Positions 8,615 through 17,318 of a stretch of 64,000 nucleotides of DNA are shown piece by piece. The stretch covers positions 969,001 to 1,033,000 of the forward strand of contig NZ_CP014227.1 of NCBI RefSeq assembly GCF_001553545.1, read 5' to 3'. The stretch comes from Capnocytophaga haemolytica (GTDB taxonomy: Bacteria > Bacteroidota > Bacteroidia > Flavobacteriales > Flavobacteriaceae). The notes under the pieces are model-generated. The model was given only the letters and a program-made list of their open reading frames with translations, was not told the origin of the DNA and searched no databases. Each line of letters starts with the position of its first letter. Position 1 is the first letter of the stretch. Both the position numbers and the translations under genes were made by a program.

Positions 8615-9471
8615 TATATTCCGTCGAAAGTATTACCTTGTTTCATATCGCCTGTGTTGTAGCCTTTCATAAACCACTTTTTGCGTTGTTCTGAGGTGCC
8701 GTGGGTAAATGAATCAGGCACTACGTGTCCTTGTATACGTTTTTGGATAGCGTCGTCGCCAACAGCTTGGGCAGCACTGAGCGCTTCGTCGATATCGTCA
8801 GCATCTAAGAATTTCTTGTCGTGATGGGCAAATACCCCAGCGTAGAAGTCAGCTTGCAATTCCAGTGCTACTGATAGCTTATTTGCCTCTGTTTTGCTAA
8901 GGCGTTGTTGGGCATTGTGCACTTTGGTAGAAGTGCCAAGAAGGTTCTGTACGTGGTGCCCTACTTCGTGCGCCATTACGTAGGCAATGGCAAAATCGCC
9001 GCCTTTAGCCCCAAAGCGCGTTTTGAGCTCTTCAAAGAAATCCATATCCATATAGAGCTTTTCGTCAGCAGGGCAATAGAATGGCCCCACTGCAGCCGAT
9101 GCTTGTCCGCAGCCTGTATTAACGCTCTGACTGAAAAGCACGAGCTTAGGTTTGCGATACGTACCATAGCCGTTCTCAGCAAAGAGTTGCGTCCACACAT
9201 CTTCGGTGTCGGCGAGCACCGTAGCAGTGAATTGACCTATTTTCTTTTGTTCAGCGGTAAGCTCTACTTGCTCAACAGCTTGCTGACTTCCGCCCTGATT
9301 GAATTGATTGACTACGTTGGCAACGTTCTGTCCTGTTTCTCCACCGAAAACCTGTAGAAGCAGCACGATTACTCCGATGACACCTCCACCAGCGATCACT
9401 TTACCGCCAGTGCTACGAAGCCCACGACGGTCTTCTACATTGCTACTTTGTCGTCTACCTTCCCATTTCAT
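8614..9471 (-). CDS. neutral zinc metallopeptidase, YpfJ family
   Basis: A 285-residue protein with a charged N-terminus and one transmembrane segment (about residues 23-42, GGKVIAGGGVIGVIVLLL). Its periplasmic domain carries AYVMAHEVGHHVQNLLG, whose HExxH histidines and Glu bind zinc and activate water. Two Cys (GCGQASAAVGPFYCP) flank a conserved loop of the family. The substrate is unknown for the whole family. It is the first gene of a three-gene minus operon with lipB and hemerythrin, with a TATCTTTG promoter element about 40 bases upstream. Confidence 0.93.
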   Translation of the reverse strand: MKWEGRRQSSNVEDRRGLRSTGGKVIAGGGVIGVIVLLLQVFGGETGQNVANVVNQFNQGGSQQAVEQVELTAEQKKIGQFTATVLADTEDVWTQLFAENGYGTYRKPKLVLFSQSVNTGCGQASAAVGPFYCPADEKLYMDMDFFEELKTRFGAKGGDFAIAYVMAHEVGHHVQNLLGTSTKVHNAQQRLSKTEANKLSVALELQADFYAGVFAHHDKKFLDADDIDEALSAAQAVGDDAIQKRIQGHVVPDSFTHGTSEQRKKWFMKGYNTGDMKQGNTFDGI

Positions 9472-9508
9472 AATTGACTATTTTTACTATTAATTGTTAT
9501 TCAGGGGG

Positions 9509-9516
9509 CAAAGATA
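9509..9516 (-). promoter_or_regulatory. -7 element for the peptidase-lipB operon
   Basis: TATCTTTG read on the minus strand, 38 bases before the peptidase ATG. No clear TTG at the expected upstream distance. Confidence 0.5.
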
Positions 9517-9597
9517 CAAATTAATGATAAATGTTCTAATAATTGACGATTTATTTTTTAGAAGTCAGGCAAGTACAAGCTAATTGTTAAAAGCTTA

Positions 9598-11331
9598 TCA
9601 ACTGATGATGCCGAGCTTCTTCATTAGGAAAGAGGCGTTCTTCTGCTGGCAAATACCCTCGCGCAAGCGATAGTCAAAATAGAGTTCATCGCCGTTTATT
9701 TGCACCTCAAAGCACTTGTTTTGTAGCTTCTGAGGGTAGTGTTGCGCTAAGGAGCATACTTCTAAATCGTGGGTAGCAATCACCCCTACGGCACCGAGGG
9801 CTACCATACGCTCAATGATCTTCATAGTGCCGAGCTGCTTATCCTCGGAGTTGGTGCCGCGCAGTAGCTCATCTAAAAGCACAAAGCAAGGCTCTTGCTC
9901 AAGGGTGCGAATGATGCCTTGCAGTCGGTCAATTTCAGCGAAGAAGTACGATTTGCCGTCCGTAAGTGAGTCGGACATTCGCATAGAAACCAATATCTTC
10001 ATAGGGTGTACGCTGGCTTCTCGTGCACAAACGGGCATACCCATCGAGGTAAGTAGCATATTTACCCCCAAAGCGCGCAAAAAAGTGCTCTTACCCGACA
10101 TATTAGAGCCCGTCAGGATTACAAAAGTGTCTTTACCGAAGTGAATATCGTTGGTGATACGCTCTTTTTCAGGGATAAGAGGGTGCCCCATAGCCGTAAA
10201 GCTGATTTCAGGCGTATCCTGAAGCGTAGGATAGGCGAAGTTGGGGTTGTTATAGACAAAATTGGCAAAGCTACAAAGCACCTCCGTAGAAGCCACTCCG
10301 CTCAGCCACTGTGCGATGTCCTTCGCATAAGCCTTTTTCCACTGCAAGAGCTGTTGGTAGCGGTGCAGATGATAAAAGGTGAGGGTATTGAACGGTACAG
10401 ATACGAGGATGTTGCTCATATTGTCGAGGTCGTCTAAAAGGCGTGCCAATTGGGCTATTTTGGCACTTATCCCGTGTTCTTTCTTGTTGTAACGATGCTC
10501 AATCATCTCAATGCTTCTCTTAAACGAGTGTAAAGTGTCGTAAGCACGCTCAAAACTAAGTTTTTCTTTCAGTATTTTACCTATAAATGACAAAAATACG
10601 AGTAAATTAATCCCCAAAAGCCATTTGCCTACTTGTTTTAGCAGTTCATTGCCGATGGAGTAGCCAATAATGAGTGAAATCACTGCGATAACGGGAGCTG
10701 CTTTTATATAAACGGAAGTAAATTTACTGAGAGGCTTGCTTTCTTTTTCTACCCACGCATCGAGTCGCTCATAAAAATCCTCAGAGTCGTTAATCTTGGA
10801 GGTCAGTGCGAGGAAATTCTGTCGAAAGTCGAGGTCGGGGGTGAGGGCTTGTATTTGCTGTTGGGTAGCGATAATGGAGGTTTCGTCAGGGTTTAAAAAA
10901 CGCTCTGCGAGCAACTTACGCCCCAGATAAGTGTGTGTGCGATTGATGTAGTGATAGAGTGAGTGCTCGCCAAAAACATCTAGGTCGTAGCTGTAAGGGT
11001 GGTTTTCAGGGGCAAAAGCAGCCCCATTGTCAGCAAAGTATTTTCCTTGCTGCAAAAAGGCTATCTCCTGCTCATTGAGCTTTATTTTGGCTTGGGCAAG
11101 GCTACGTGCAAAGGCGACTTCCTTGTGCTTTGAGAGTAGGTATAGAAAGGCTATCACCCCAATAAGCACAGCAATCACCCCCACAAGGCTGAATGCTTTT
11201 ATCAGAAAATAAATGAGCGTTGCCAAGCTCAGGAATAGTCCCAAGCGCAGGTAGCTCAGGGTGTTATATCTTCGTGTAAGCCTTTGGTATAGGGCGGTTG
11301 CCTCAGCGAGTTTTTGGGTGTAAATCATCAT
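9598..11331 (-). CDS. MutS-family ATPase with N-terminal membrane segments
   Basis: A 577-residue protein with the C-terminal ABC-type ATPase of MutS: Walker A GSNMSGKST (about residue 404) and Walker B FVLLDELLRGTNSEDK (about 480). Before it lie a lever-like helical region and four hydrophobic helices in two pairs (about 27-68 and 210-250). The mismatch-recognition domain of true MutS is missing. Such membrane-linked MutS homologues recur in Bacteroidetes without a known function, so mismatch repair should not be assumed. Its start overlaps the rodA stop by 4 bases. Confidence 0.88.
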   Translation of the reverse strand: MMIYTQKLAEATALYQRLTRRYNTLSYLRLGLFLSLATLIYFLIKAFSLVGVIAVLIGVIAFLYLLSKHKEVAFARSLAQAKIKLNEQEIAFLQQGKYFADNGAAFAPENHPYSYDLDVFGEHSLYHYINRTHTYLGRKLLAERFLNPDETSIIATQQQIQALTPDLDFRQNFLALTSKINDSEDFYERLDAWVEKESKPLSKFTSVYIKAAPVIAVISLIIGYSIGNELLKQVGKWLLGINLLVFLSFIGKILKEKLSFERAYDTLHSFKRSIEMIEHRYNKKEHGISAKIAQLARLLDDLDNMSNILVSVPFNTLTFYHLHRYQQLLQWKKAYAKDIAQWLSGVASTEVLCSFANFVYNNPNFAYPTLQDTPEISFTAMGHPLIPEKERITNDIHFGKDTFVILTGSNMSGKSTFLRALGVNMLLTSMGMPVCAREASVHPMKILVSMRMSDSLTDGKSYFFAEIDRLQGIIRTLEQEPCFVLLDELLRGTNSEDKQLGTMKIIERMVALGAVGVIATHDLEVCSLAQHYPQKLQNKCFEVQINGDELYFDYRLREGICQQKNASFLMKKLGIIS

Positions 11332-12620
11332 CGAATCCAGTTGCTACCTCGGCTAGCGTCTAACCGTAGGAAAATAAAGAGTAAAATAGTGAATGACCAC
11401 AAGCCCGATCCTCCGTAGCTGAAGAAAGGTAGAGGAATCCCAATAGTAGGAATAAGGCTGATCACCATACCGATATTAATCACAAAGTGCACAAACAAAA
11501 TGGAGACCACACTGTAACCATATACACGGTTGAACTTCGATTTTTGCCGCTCGGCAAGGATAATAAGCCTAAAAAGCAGCATTGAGAAGACCACCACCAC
11601 TGCCGTAGTGCCCACGAAACCCCACTCCTCGCCGATGGTAGTGAAAATATAGTCGGTGTGCTGCTCAGGGATAAAACTCCCCTTAGTGCGCGTACCTTGT
11701 AGAAATCCTTTGCCAAAGAAGCCTCCAGAGGTGATCGCCGACTCTGCCATATTGGTATTGTAGGCAAAATCACGTTTCATAGCTGCTATCTTAGCAGGGT
11801 CGTTCTCCAAGCGCAGCCATAGGTTGAGCCTATTGCGATGGTGCTGTTTGAGTACCCCCTCATAGGCAGGCTTGGTAATCATTGCACTAGCAAGGCAGAG
11901 AAGTGATAGGATAAATATATTCTGATATGGAATATGGTGTTTCTTCCTTTTATACCAAATAGCATAAATAGTAATACACAGCGCTGCCCCTAAGATGGTA
12001 ATGGTAGCACCGAATTTTAGAGTGCTGACAAAAGTGACCCCCGCTAAGAATATGTAAAATAAAAAGGCAGAGGGCATTCCTTCCCTAAAAAGTACAAAAA
12101 CTAGTGAGAAAAAAACAATCAAACTCCCTACATCAGGCTGAAGCAAGATGAGCACTGCAGGGATACATATAATCAGGATTGCCTTCATCAGGTCTCTACT
12201 ACTGCGCTCAATATGAGTATGAATATCACTCACGTAGCGCGAGAAGAATAGCGCCGTAGCTACTTTGGCAAATTCGCTGGGCTGTACCGTGATACTGCCA
12301 ATAGCATACCAAGCTTTAGCACCATTGGTCTCCTTCCCAAAGACGAACAATCCCAAGAGCAAGAGTATTGAAATACCGTAGAAGATAATAGCTGTATTCG
12401 GGAAAAATCGCGAATCAATAGCTAAGATAAAAGTGATCAGTACAAAGCTCAACTCAATGAACATCAGCTGTTTGCCGTAGAACTGGTTTAGGTCGAACAC
12501 TGAGGTAAAGTTGGTGTCGTTATAGGTTGTAGAGAAGATAGCAATCCACCCCATTATTACTAATAGCAGGTAGAGGATTACTGAGAACCAATCGAGATTT
12601 TTAAGAACACTATGCCTCAT
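11328..12620 (-). CDS. rodA: rod shape-determining protein, SEDS glycosyltransferase
   Basis: A polytopic (about ten helices) FtsW/RodA/SpoVE family protein of 430 residues that polymerises lipid II during lateral wall growth, with a class B PBP as partner. Family signatures include YAIGSITVQPSEFAKVAT, LILLQPDVGSLIVFF and the C-terminal IGIPLPFFSYGGSGLWS. The usual mreB/pbp2 neighbours are not in the window. It sits between a small coiled-coil protein gene (10-base gap) and the MutS-like gene (4-base overlap), in one minus operon. Confidence 0.93.
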   Translation of the reverse strand: MRHSVLKNLDWFSVILYLLLVIMGWIAIFSTTYNDTNFTSVFDLNQFYGKQLMFIELSFVLITFILAIDSRFFPNTAIIFYGISILLLLGLFVFGKETNGAKAWYAIGSITVQPSEFAKVATALFFSRYVSDIHTHIERSSRDLMKAILIICIPAVLILLQPDVGSLIVFFSLVFVLFREGMPSAFLFYIFLAGVTFVSTLKFGATITILGAALCITIYAIWYKRKKHHIPYQNIFILSLLCLASAMITKPAYEGVLKQHHRNRLNLWLRLENDPAKIAAMKRDFAYNTNMAESAITSGGFFGKGFLQGTRTKGSFIPEQHTDYIFTTIGEEWGFVGTTAVVVVFSMLLFRLIILAERQKSKFNRVYGYSVVSILFVHFVINIGMVISLIPTIGIPLPFFSYGGSGLWSFTILLFIFLRLDASRGSNWIR

Positions 12621-12630
12621 AGTTTCTCAA

Positions 12631-12870
12631 TTAGTGTTTTTTGCGAAACAAAAAGTACAAAGCACATTCCACAGCCCATTGGAGCCATCTTTTTTCGGTA
12701 GATACGAATGAAAACCACGTGCCAGCCAGTAGGTTTTTCAGTGTAAACTGCTCTTTAATACCCACCACGTGATTCTTTAAGGTGAGTGTATCTATTTCCT
12801 TTTGAAGTTTAAGTATTTTCAGGTCGGTATCGATCTGCTCAAAGGAAGTGTATATTTTATTCTTGATCAT
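12631..12870 (-). CDS. small conserved protein upstream of rodA
   Basis: A 79-residue protein. Its N-terminal half is charged and probably coiled-coil (FEQIDTDLKILKLQKEIDTL). It ends with a weakly hydrophobic stretch (WLQWAVECALYFLFRKKH) that may associate with the membrane. Similar small proteins lie beside YtxH and holin-like genes in Flavobacteriia (DUF6327-like, from memory), and such genes follow here within 1.5 kb. It is first in the rodA operon, behind a good promoter. Function unknown. Confidence 0.7.
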   Translation of the reverse strand: MIKNKIYTSFEQIDTDLKILKLQKEIDTLTLKNHVVGIKEQFTLKNLLAGTWFSFVSTEKRWLQWAVECALYFLFRKKH

Positions 12871-12897
12871 TTCTTACTAACTATTGGGTTGGAGCCG

Positions 12898-12928
12898 CAA
12901 AGATAGTAATTTTATGAAAACTGAGCAA
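12898..12928 (-). promoter_or_regulatory. promoter of the rodA operon
   Basis: On the minus strand, TTG (12928-12926), a 20-base spacer, then TATCTTTG (12905-12898), 28 bases upstream of the first ATG. Confidence 0.7.
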
Positions 12929-12944
12929 ATGTTTTTACTTTTAA

Positions 12945-12990
12945 AGAAAAAAAAGACTGCTCAAAAAGGTATTAACCCTTGAGCAGCCTT
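12945..12990 (-). terminator. terminator after the YtxH gene
   Basis: Read on the minus strand, aggctgctcaa pairs with ttgagcagtct and is followed by a run of T. It separates the YtxH group from the rodA operon. Confidence 0.85.
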
Positions 12991-13005
12991 AGTCTTGTCT
13001 GTGAT

Positions 13006-13332
13006 TTACTTCTGTAGCTTAGCATTGGCTTGTTTGAGTGCTGCTAATTTTTTTTCTAAGAAAGTGATCACATCTTCAGCTTTATAGCTTGACTTTGAGA
13101 GGAGGTTATCAACCTTATCTTCCAATGAACCCTTCAATTCCGATGATTTCTCTTTTACGGTATGTGTGAGTCTATCAATTTGGTCTTTGAGCTTTTCTGC
13201 TGATTGTCCTAACCCGTCTTTGATCTTTTTGCGGGTTTTCTTTCCTTCATCAGGAGCAAATAAGATACCTACTCCTACGCCTACTGCCACACCTGCGGCT
13301 AAGGCTAATAATACATTTCCTGTTTTTGCCAT
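13006..13332 (-). CDS. YtxH domain protein
   Basis: A 108-residue protein. One N-terminal membrane helix is rich in Gly/Ala/Val (VLLALAAGVAVGVGVGILFAP, about residues 7-27). It is followed by DEGKKTRKKI and a long amphipathic, coiled-coil tail. This matches the YtxH family of general-stress envelope proteins. It is preceded on the same strand by a toxin-antitoxin pair and a holin-like membrane gene, and closed by the terminator at 12945. Molecular function is unknown in the family. Confidence 0.88.
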   Translation of the reverse strand: MAKTGNVLLALAAGVAVGVGVGILFAPDEGKKTRKKIKDGLGQSAEKLKDQIDRLTHTVKEKSSELKGSLEDKVDNLLSKSSYKAEDVITFLEKKLAALKQANAKLQK

Positions 13333-13389
13333 AATTTACTATTATTAAAGTCACAAGAGGGTGAGATGCCGCTCTTATGAGTGTTATTC

Positions 13390-13668
13390 TTATAATTGAT
13401 AAGTACTTTTAAATGCTACAATGTTGATAGTGTCTTCAGTGACTGTATAATAAATCCAAAAGCATTTTAACACTAATATCTGCCTATACGATGGGTCTTC
13501 AATAACCATCTTGCCTACAAAGGGATTGTTCATCAGAATCGTTTCTATAGCATTGACTTCCTTAATAATTTTAAGAGGGTAACTTTCAGATTGATTATGT
13601 TCCTTCCAAAAAATTAATTGATTGTGGTATGCTATTTTAGCAGAGAATGTCCAATTTATCTTTTGCAT
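13390..13668 (-). CDS. RelE/ParE-superfamily toxin
   Basis: A 92-residue basic protein with the fold pattern of ParE/RelE toxins: an N-terminal strand (KINWTFSAKIAYHNQLIFW), two helices, then strands with YRQILVLKCFWIYYTV and a final NIVAFKSTYQL. It overlaps the upstream antitoxin gene by 13 bases, as is typical of type II modules. Whether it targets gyrase (ParE) or ribosome-bound mRNA (RelE) cannot be decided. It is encoded between the holin-like and YtxH genes. Confidence 0.78.
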   Translation of the reverse strand: MQKINWTFSAKIAYHNQLIFWKEHNQSESYPLKIIKEVNAIETILMNNPFVGKMVIEDPSYRQILVLKCFWIYYTVTEDTINIVAFKSTYQL

Positions 13669-13874
13669 ATTAATAATGCTTCTCGATATACTTCATCGCT
13701 GTCAAAAACCTTTCCTTCGGCAATTTCTCTTGCTCCTATTTGGATCGCTTCCCAATGATCTTCAGGGATGGACACATAGTCATCTTCGTACACGTGCAAG
13801 CCACCATAAGCGTTGAGTAAGGCCTTTAAACGCGCTGCTTCTGTATCAGATACTTTTACTGTTAATGTTCTCAT
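13656..13874 (-). CDS. antitoxin of the RelE/ParE pair
   Basis: A 72-residue acidic protein. The N-terminal strand MRTLTVKVSDTEAARLKAL resembles a ribbon-helix-helix or Phd-like start, and the C-terminal region (PEDHWEAIQIG ... DEVYREALLICKR) is helical and would bind the toxin. Gene order antitoxin then toxin with overlapping ends supports the pair. It starts 17 bases after the holin-like gene, so it may be transcribed from that gene's promoter as well. Confidence 0.72.
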   Translation of the reverse strand: MRTLTVKVSDTEAARLKALLNAYGGLHVYEDDYVSIPEDHWEAIQIGAREIAEGKVFDSDEVYREALLICKR

Positions 13875-13891
13875 ATACTAAGTTTTAATAT

Positions 13892-14266
13892 TTATAGATT
13901 TGTCTCACTCTCTTCTTCGTCTTTGAAATAGATCTCAGAGAGTTTTGCCAGAAGAGGGCGCTCAATCCAGCGTTTGCGGAAGAGCATCACAATCCCTACG
14001 ACCAAGATGTAGAAGGCCCCCACGATGAGAAAGCCTAAGGCATCGCTAGAGAGGATACTACCGATGGCATAAGCTGCCGCATACGAGAAGAGAAAGAGCA
14101 CCAATAGCGCCGTAAGCCCTAATAGAAATATCATTATCAACCCATTGGCTGACTTGGCGATAAACCTAAATAGAAAGAGCTTGTAATAAGCGAGGTTAGT
14201 GTGGAGCGTTTCTTCTGCTTGTGCGGGAAGCTCTGTGATGGTTTCTTTAATGTTTTGTACGGACAT
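13892..14266 (-). CDS. holin-like / Actinobacterial-holin-X-like membrane protein
   Basis: 124 residues from MSVQNIKETI. The open frame extends upstream to 14341, but a promoter lies inside that extension, so 14266 is the start. An N-terminal amphipathic helix is followed by two strong membrane helices (GLIMIFLLGLTALLVLFLF and ALGFLIVGAFYILVVGIVML) and an acidic tail. It belongs to the small two-helix membrane proteins annotated as phage holin family in Flavobacteriia and found next to YtxH genes. There are no phage genes nearby, so an envelope/stress role is more likely than lysis. Confidence 0.78.
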   Translation of the reverse strand: MSVQNIKETITELPAQAEETLHTNLAYYKLFLFRFIAKSANGLIMIFLLGLTALLVLFLFSYAAAYAIGSILSSDALGFLIVGAFYILVVGIVMLFRKRWIERPLLAKLSEIYFKDEEESETNL

Positions 14267-14297
14267 ATTTTTTCTGTTAGAAATTCTTTTCACTCGG

Positions 14298-14327
14298 CAA
14301 AGATACAAATTAATAATCAATAAACAA
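14298..14327 (-). promoter_or_regulatory. promoter of the holin-like gene
   Basis: On the minus strand, TTG (14327-14325), 19-base spacer, TATCTTTG (14305-14298). It decides the start codon of the gene at 14266. Confidence 0.75.
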
Positions 14328-14350
14328 TGATTAACGAGCATTTTTTACTA

Positions 14351-14380
14351 AAAAAGCGCGACTCTTATTGTCGCGCTTTT
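14351..14380 (-). terminator. terminator after clpB
   Basis: Stem aaaagcgcgac / gtcgcgctttt with a 7-base loop. A/T runs lie on both sides, so it could act in either direction. Confidence 0.85.
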
Positions 14381-14410
14381 CATCAATTAACTAAATTCAA
14401 AATGGGATTC

Positions 14411-17002
14411 TTATGGATTATTTCTGAAAACTAATTGATCGTCGAAGGCATCAATGAGGATTACAGAATCTTTGTGAACGGAGCCGCTGAGGATCTCCTT
14501 CGAAAGCTTGTTGAGCACTTCCTTCTGAATGATACGCTTCACGGGGCGCGCTCCGAATTGTGGATCGAAGCCCTTCCTTGCCAGATAATCTACAGCATCA
14601 TCAGTAGCATCAATGATAATACCTTCCTTGGCTACCATCTTGATAACGGAATCGAGCTGCAACCTTACAATGCTGCGGATATTAGCCTGACTCAGCGGTG
14701 TAAACATAATGATGTCGTCAATACGGTTTAAGAACTCAGGGCGCACCGTCTCTTTGAGGAGCTGCAACACCTCAGTCTTCGATTGCTCAATGGCACGCTC
14801 GGTATCATCGGGATACTTGTCAAAAGTCTCCTGAATGATATGGCTGCCCATATTGCTGGTCATTATGATGATCGTATTCTTAAAGTCGGCAGTACGTCCT
14901 TTGTTGTCTGTCAGTCGCCCTTCGTCAAGTACTTGCAAGAGAATGTTGAAAGTGTCAGGGTGTGCTTTCTCAATCTCATCGAGCAGGATCACTGAGTACG
15001 GACGACGGCGCACAGCTTCTGTCAGCTGACCACCTTCATCGTAGCCTACATATCCTGGAGGTGCCCCTACCAATCGGCTTACGGCGTGACGTTCTTGGTA
15101 TTCACTCATATCAATACGCGTCATTGCATTTTCATCGTCGAATAGGTATTCTGCCAAAGCCTTTGCCAGCTCGGTCTTACCGACACCCGTAGTCCCCAAG
15201 AATAGGAACGAACCAATAGGCTTTTTAGGGTCGTGCAAGCCCGCACGGCTACGGCGTATGGCATCGGATACCGCCTCTATCGCCTCTTCCTGCCCTACCA
15301 CGCGCTTGTGGAGCTCACTCTCTAACTTCAACAGCTTTTCACGTTCGCCTTGCAGCATCTTTGATACAGGGATACCTGTCCACTTAGCTACCACCTCAGC
15401 GATATCCTCAGCAGTGACTTCCTCTTTTACAAGGGAGTTCCCCTGTGCATTCTTGTCCAAGTTCTCTTGTAGCTCAGCGAGCTTATCTTGCGCCTCTTTA
15501 ATCTTCCCATAGCGTAACTCTGCTACCTTGCCATAGTCGCCTTCGCGTTCTGCTCTGTCAGCTTCGAGCTTGTAGTTCTCAATAGCCTCTTTGGTAGCTT
15601 GCACCTCGTCGATAACGGTCTTCTCACTCTGCCATTTAGCAAAGATTGCATTGCGCTCTTCTTTGAGGTTAGCCAAATCCACGTTCAAACTTACGAGCTT
15701 ATCCTCGTCTTTTTCACGCTTAATAGCCTCTATCTCAATTTCAAGCTGCATTATCTTACGGTCGAGCACATCAAGCTCTTCAGGCTTAGAGTTGATTTCC
15801 ATACGGAGCTTTGCCGCTGCCTCATCCATCAGGTCGATCGCCTTATCGGGCAAAAATCGGTTGGTGATATAACGTTCAGAGAGTTCCACAGCTGCGATGA
15901 TCGCCTCGTCCTTGATGCGCACTTTGTGGTGAGTTTCATACTTCTCCTTGATACCGCGAAGGATGGAAATAGCACTTTCAGTATCAGGTTCTTCTACCAT
16001 CACCTTTTGGAAACGGCGTTCGAGTGCCTTATCCTTTTCGAAGTACTTTTGGTACTCGTCCAAAGTCGTTGCCCCAATAGCGCGGAGTTCCCCTCGTGCC
16101 AAAGCAGGCTTTAGGATGTTAGCCGCATCCATTGCACCTTCACCACCGCCAGCACCTACCAGCGTATGGATTTCGTCAATGAAGAGGATAATACTCCCCT
16201 CAGAGCTGGTAACTTCTTTCACTACTGATTTAAGTCGCTCTTCGAACTCACCCTTGTACTTCGCACCAGCGATCAGTGCCCCCATATCTAAGGAGTAGAT
16301 CACCTTGTCCTTCAAGTTCTCAGGTACATCGCCTTGCACAATGCGGTGTGCCAGCCCCTCAGCAATAGCTGTCTTACCTACTCCAGGCTCACCGATGAGC
16401 ATCGGGTTGTTCTTCGTACGACGGGAGAGGATTTGTAGCACGCGGCGTATCTCCTCATCACGCCCGATCACAGGGTCGAGCTTGCCGTGATAGGCTAAGT
16501 TGCAGAGGTTCTTCGCATATTTATTTAGCGAGTTGTAAGTGTCCTCGGCAGAGGCACTGGTTACGCGCTCACCACGGCGAAGTTCCTTGATAGCTTTTTC
16601 AAGTTCACTTTCGCGTACCCCTTGGTCTTTGAGTATCTGTGCTATCTTGCTTTTTGACTTGAAAATAGCCAATATCAAGTGTTCCAGCGATACGTATTCG
16701 TCATTCCACTTCTTAGCAATGTTAGCAGCATCATTGAGCATTGTAGCTGCATCGCGTGAGATGCCTATCTGTCCGCCGCTTACCTTTGGATACGATTCCA
16801 AGGCTGCCCCTAACTGCTTATCGACTGCCTCACGATTGACGTTGAGCTTCTTAAACAGGAAAGGCAACACATTCTCATCCACCTCTTCAATGGCTTTGAA
16901 GAAGTGCTCATTTTGCAGTTCTTGCTGCCCGAGGGCTTGTACCAACTGCTGCGCTGAGGCTACTGCCTCCTGCGCTTTGATAGTATAATTATTAAAATTC
17001 AT
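14411..17002 (-). CDS. clpB: ATP-dependent disaggregase ClpB
   Basis: A hexameric AAA+ chaperone that pulls apart aggregated proteins with DnaK. The 863-residue protein has an N-terminal Clp repeat domain (1-150), AAA-1 with Walker [14 protein letters not shown] (about 206), a coiled-coil middle domain (about 410-530, where K/E-rich heptads are clear), and AAA-2 with Walker [13 protein letters not shown] (about 606). The AAA-2 sensor region [16 protein letters not shown] is near the end. It is monocistronic: a terminator follows, and a sigma-54-like promoter lies about 70 bases upstream. Confidence 0.97.
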   Translation of the reverse strand: MNFNNYTIKAQEAVASAQQLVQALGQQELQNEHFFKAIEEVDENVLPFLFKKLNVNREAVDKQLGAALESYPKVSGGQIGISRDAATMLNDAANIAKKWNDEYVSLEHLILAIFKSKSKIAQILKDQGVRESELEKAIKELRRGERVTSASAEDTYNSLNKYAKNLCNLAYHGKLDPVIGRDEEIRRVLQILSRRTKNNPMLIGEPGVGKTAIAEGLAHRIVQGDVPENLKDKVIYSLDMGALIAGAKYKGEFEERLKSVVKEVTSSEGSIILFIDEIHTLVGAGGGEGAMDAANILKPALARGELRAIGATTLDEYQKYFEKDKALERRFQKVMVEEPDTESAISILRGIKEKYETHHKVRIKDEAIIAAVELSERYITNRFLPDKAIDLMDEAAAKLRMEINSKPEELDVLDRKIMQLEIEIEAIKREKDEDKLVSLNVDLANLKEERNAIFAKWQSEKTVIDEVQATKEAIENYKLEADRAEREGDYGKVAELRYGKIKEAQDKLAELQENLDKNAQGNSLVKEEVTAEDIAEVVAKWTGIPVSKMLQGEREKLLKLESELHKRVVGQEEAIEAVSDAIRRSRAGLHDPKKPIGSFLFLGTTGVGKTELAKALAEYLFDDENAMTRIDMSEYQERHAVSRLVGAPPGYVGYDEGGQLTEAVRRRPYSVILLDEIEKAHPDTFNILLQVLDEGRLTDNKGRTADFKNTIIIMTSNMGSHIIQETFDKYPDDTERAIEQSKTEVLQLLKETVRPEFLNRIDDIIMFTPLSQANIRSIVRLQLDSVIKMVAKEGIIIDATDDAVDYLARKGFDPQFGARPVKRIIQKEVLNKLSKEILSGSVHKDSVILIDAFDDQLVFRNNP

Positions 17003-17072
17003 TTTCTTTTTTAGTGTTTAAGGGTTAGCTTTCAGCTTACTGTCCACTAACGTGTTATACACCTCACTAAGG

Positions 17073-17115
17073 GCAACAAGCGTGCCAAAGCTGAAAAACC
17101 TGCCATTTTGTCAGG
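17073..17115 (-). promoter_or_regulatory. sigma-54-like promoter plus upstream inverted repeat for clpB
   Basis: On the minus strand, TGGCACGCTTGTTGC (17087-17073) is an exact TGGCAC-N5-TTGC, the RpoN -24/-12 pattern. Eleven bases upstream, CCTGACAAAATGGCAGG (17115-17099) is an imperfect palindrome placed like an activator site. No TAnnTTTG element is seen between it and the ATG. The expected transcript start is about 60 bases before clpB. Confidence 0.55.
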
Positions 17116-17225
17116 AGGGGTGTCTGGAGGTAATTTTACAATATGTAATAGTCCATTACTGCTTTATGTACCTTGGTAGCAGGCCTCCCTTAGCACTACT
17201 TTTTTTAATTTTCTTTCTATTTTTC

Positions 17226-17253
17226 TTGTTTTTCTAAAAAAGGTGTAACTTTG
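17226..17253 (+). promoter_or_regulatory. promoter of the nucleoside phosphorylase
   Basis: TTG 17226-17228, 17-base spacer, TAACTTTG 17246-17253. Confidence 0.6.
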
Positions 17254-17318
17254 CCCCGTGAACCAGCTGAGAGTTTTCTGCTATGGTGAAAACTCAAAGC
17301 ATAAAACGAATAATAATA

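Larger units (their letters stand above)
17003..17318. other. clpB / nucleoside phosphorylase divergent intergenic region
   Basis: About 315 bases without a gene. On the clpB side it holds the sigma-54-like motif and an inverted repeat. On the phosphorylase side it holds a TTG...TAACTTTG promoter. The bases between, about 17116-17225, are AT-rich with nothing recognised. Confidence 0.6.

Noticed and set aside
7429..12870. A DNA-repair function for the MutS-like gene
   Set aside because: It has membrane helices and lacks the mismatch-binding domain; only the ATPase part is MutS-like, so a repair role is not claimed.
13892..14266. Prophage remnant indicated by a holin-like gene
   Set aside because: No integrase, capsid, tail or lysin genes nearby; the protein family also occurs as a cellular stress gene beside YtxH.
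14267..14341. Longer N-terminus of the holin-like gene
   Set aside because: A good TTG-N19-TATCTTTG promoter lies inside this stretch, so translation cannot start there from that promoter.
15599..16114. 171-codon open frame on plus inside clpB
   Set aside because: Shadow of the highly conserved clpB middle region; no family features.
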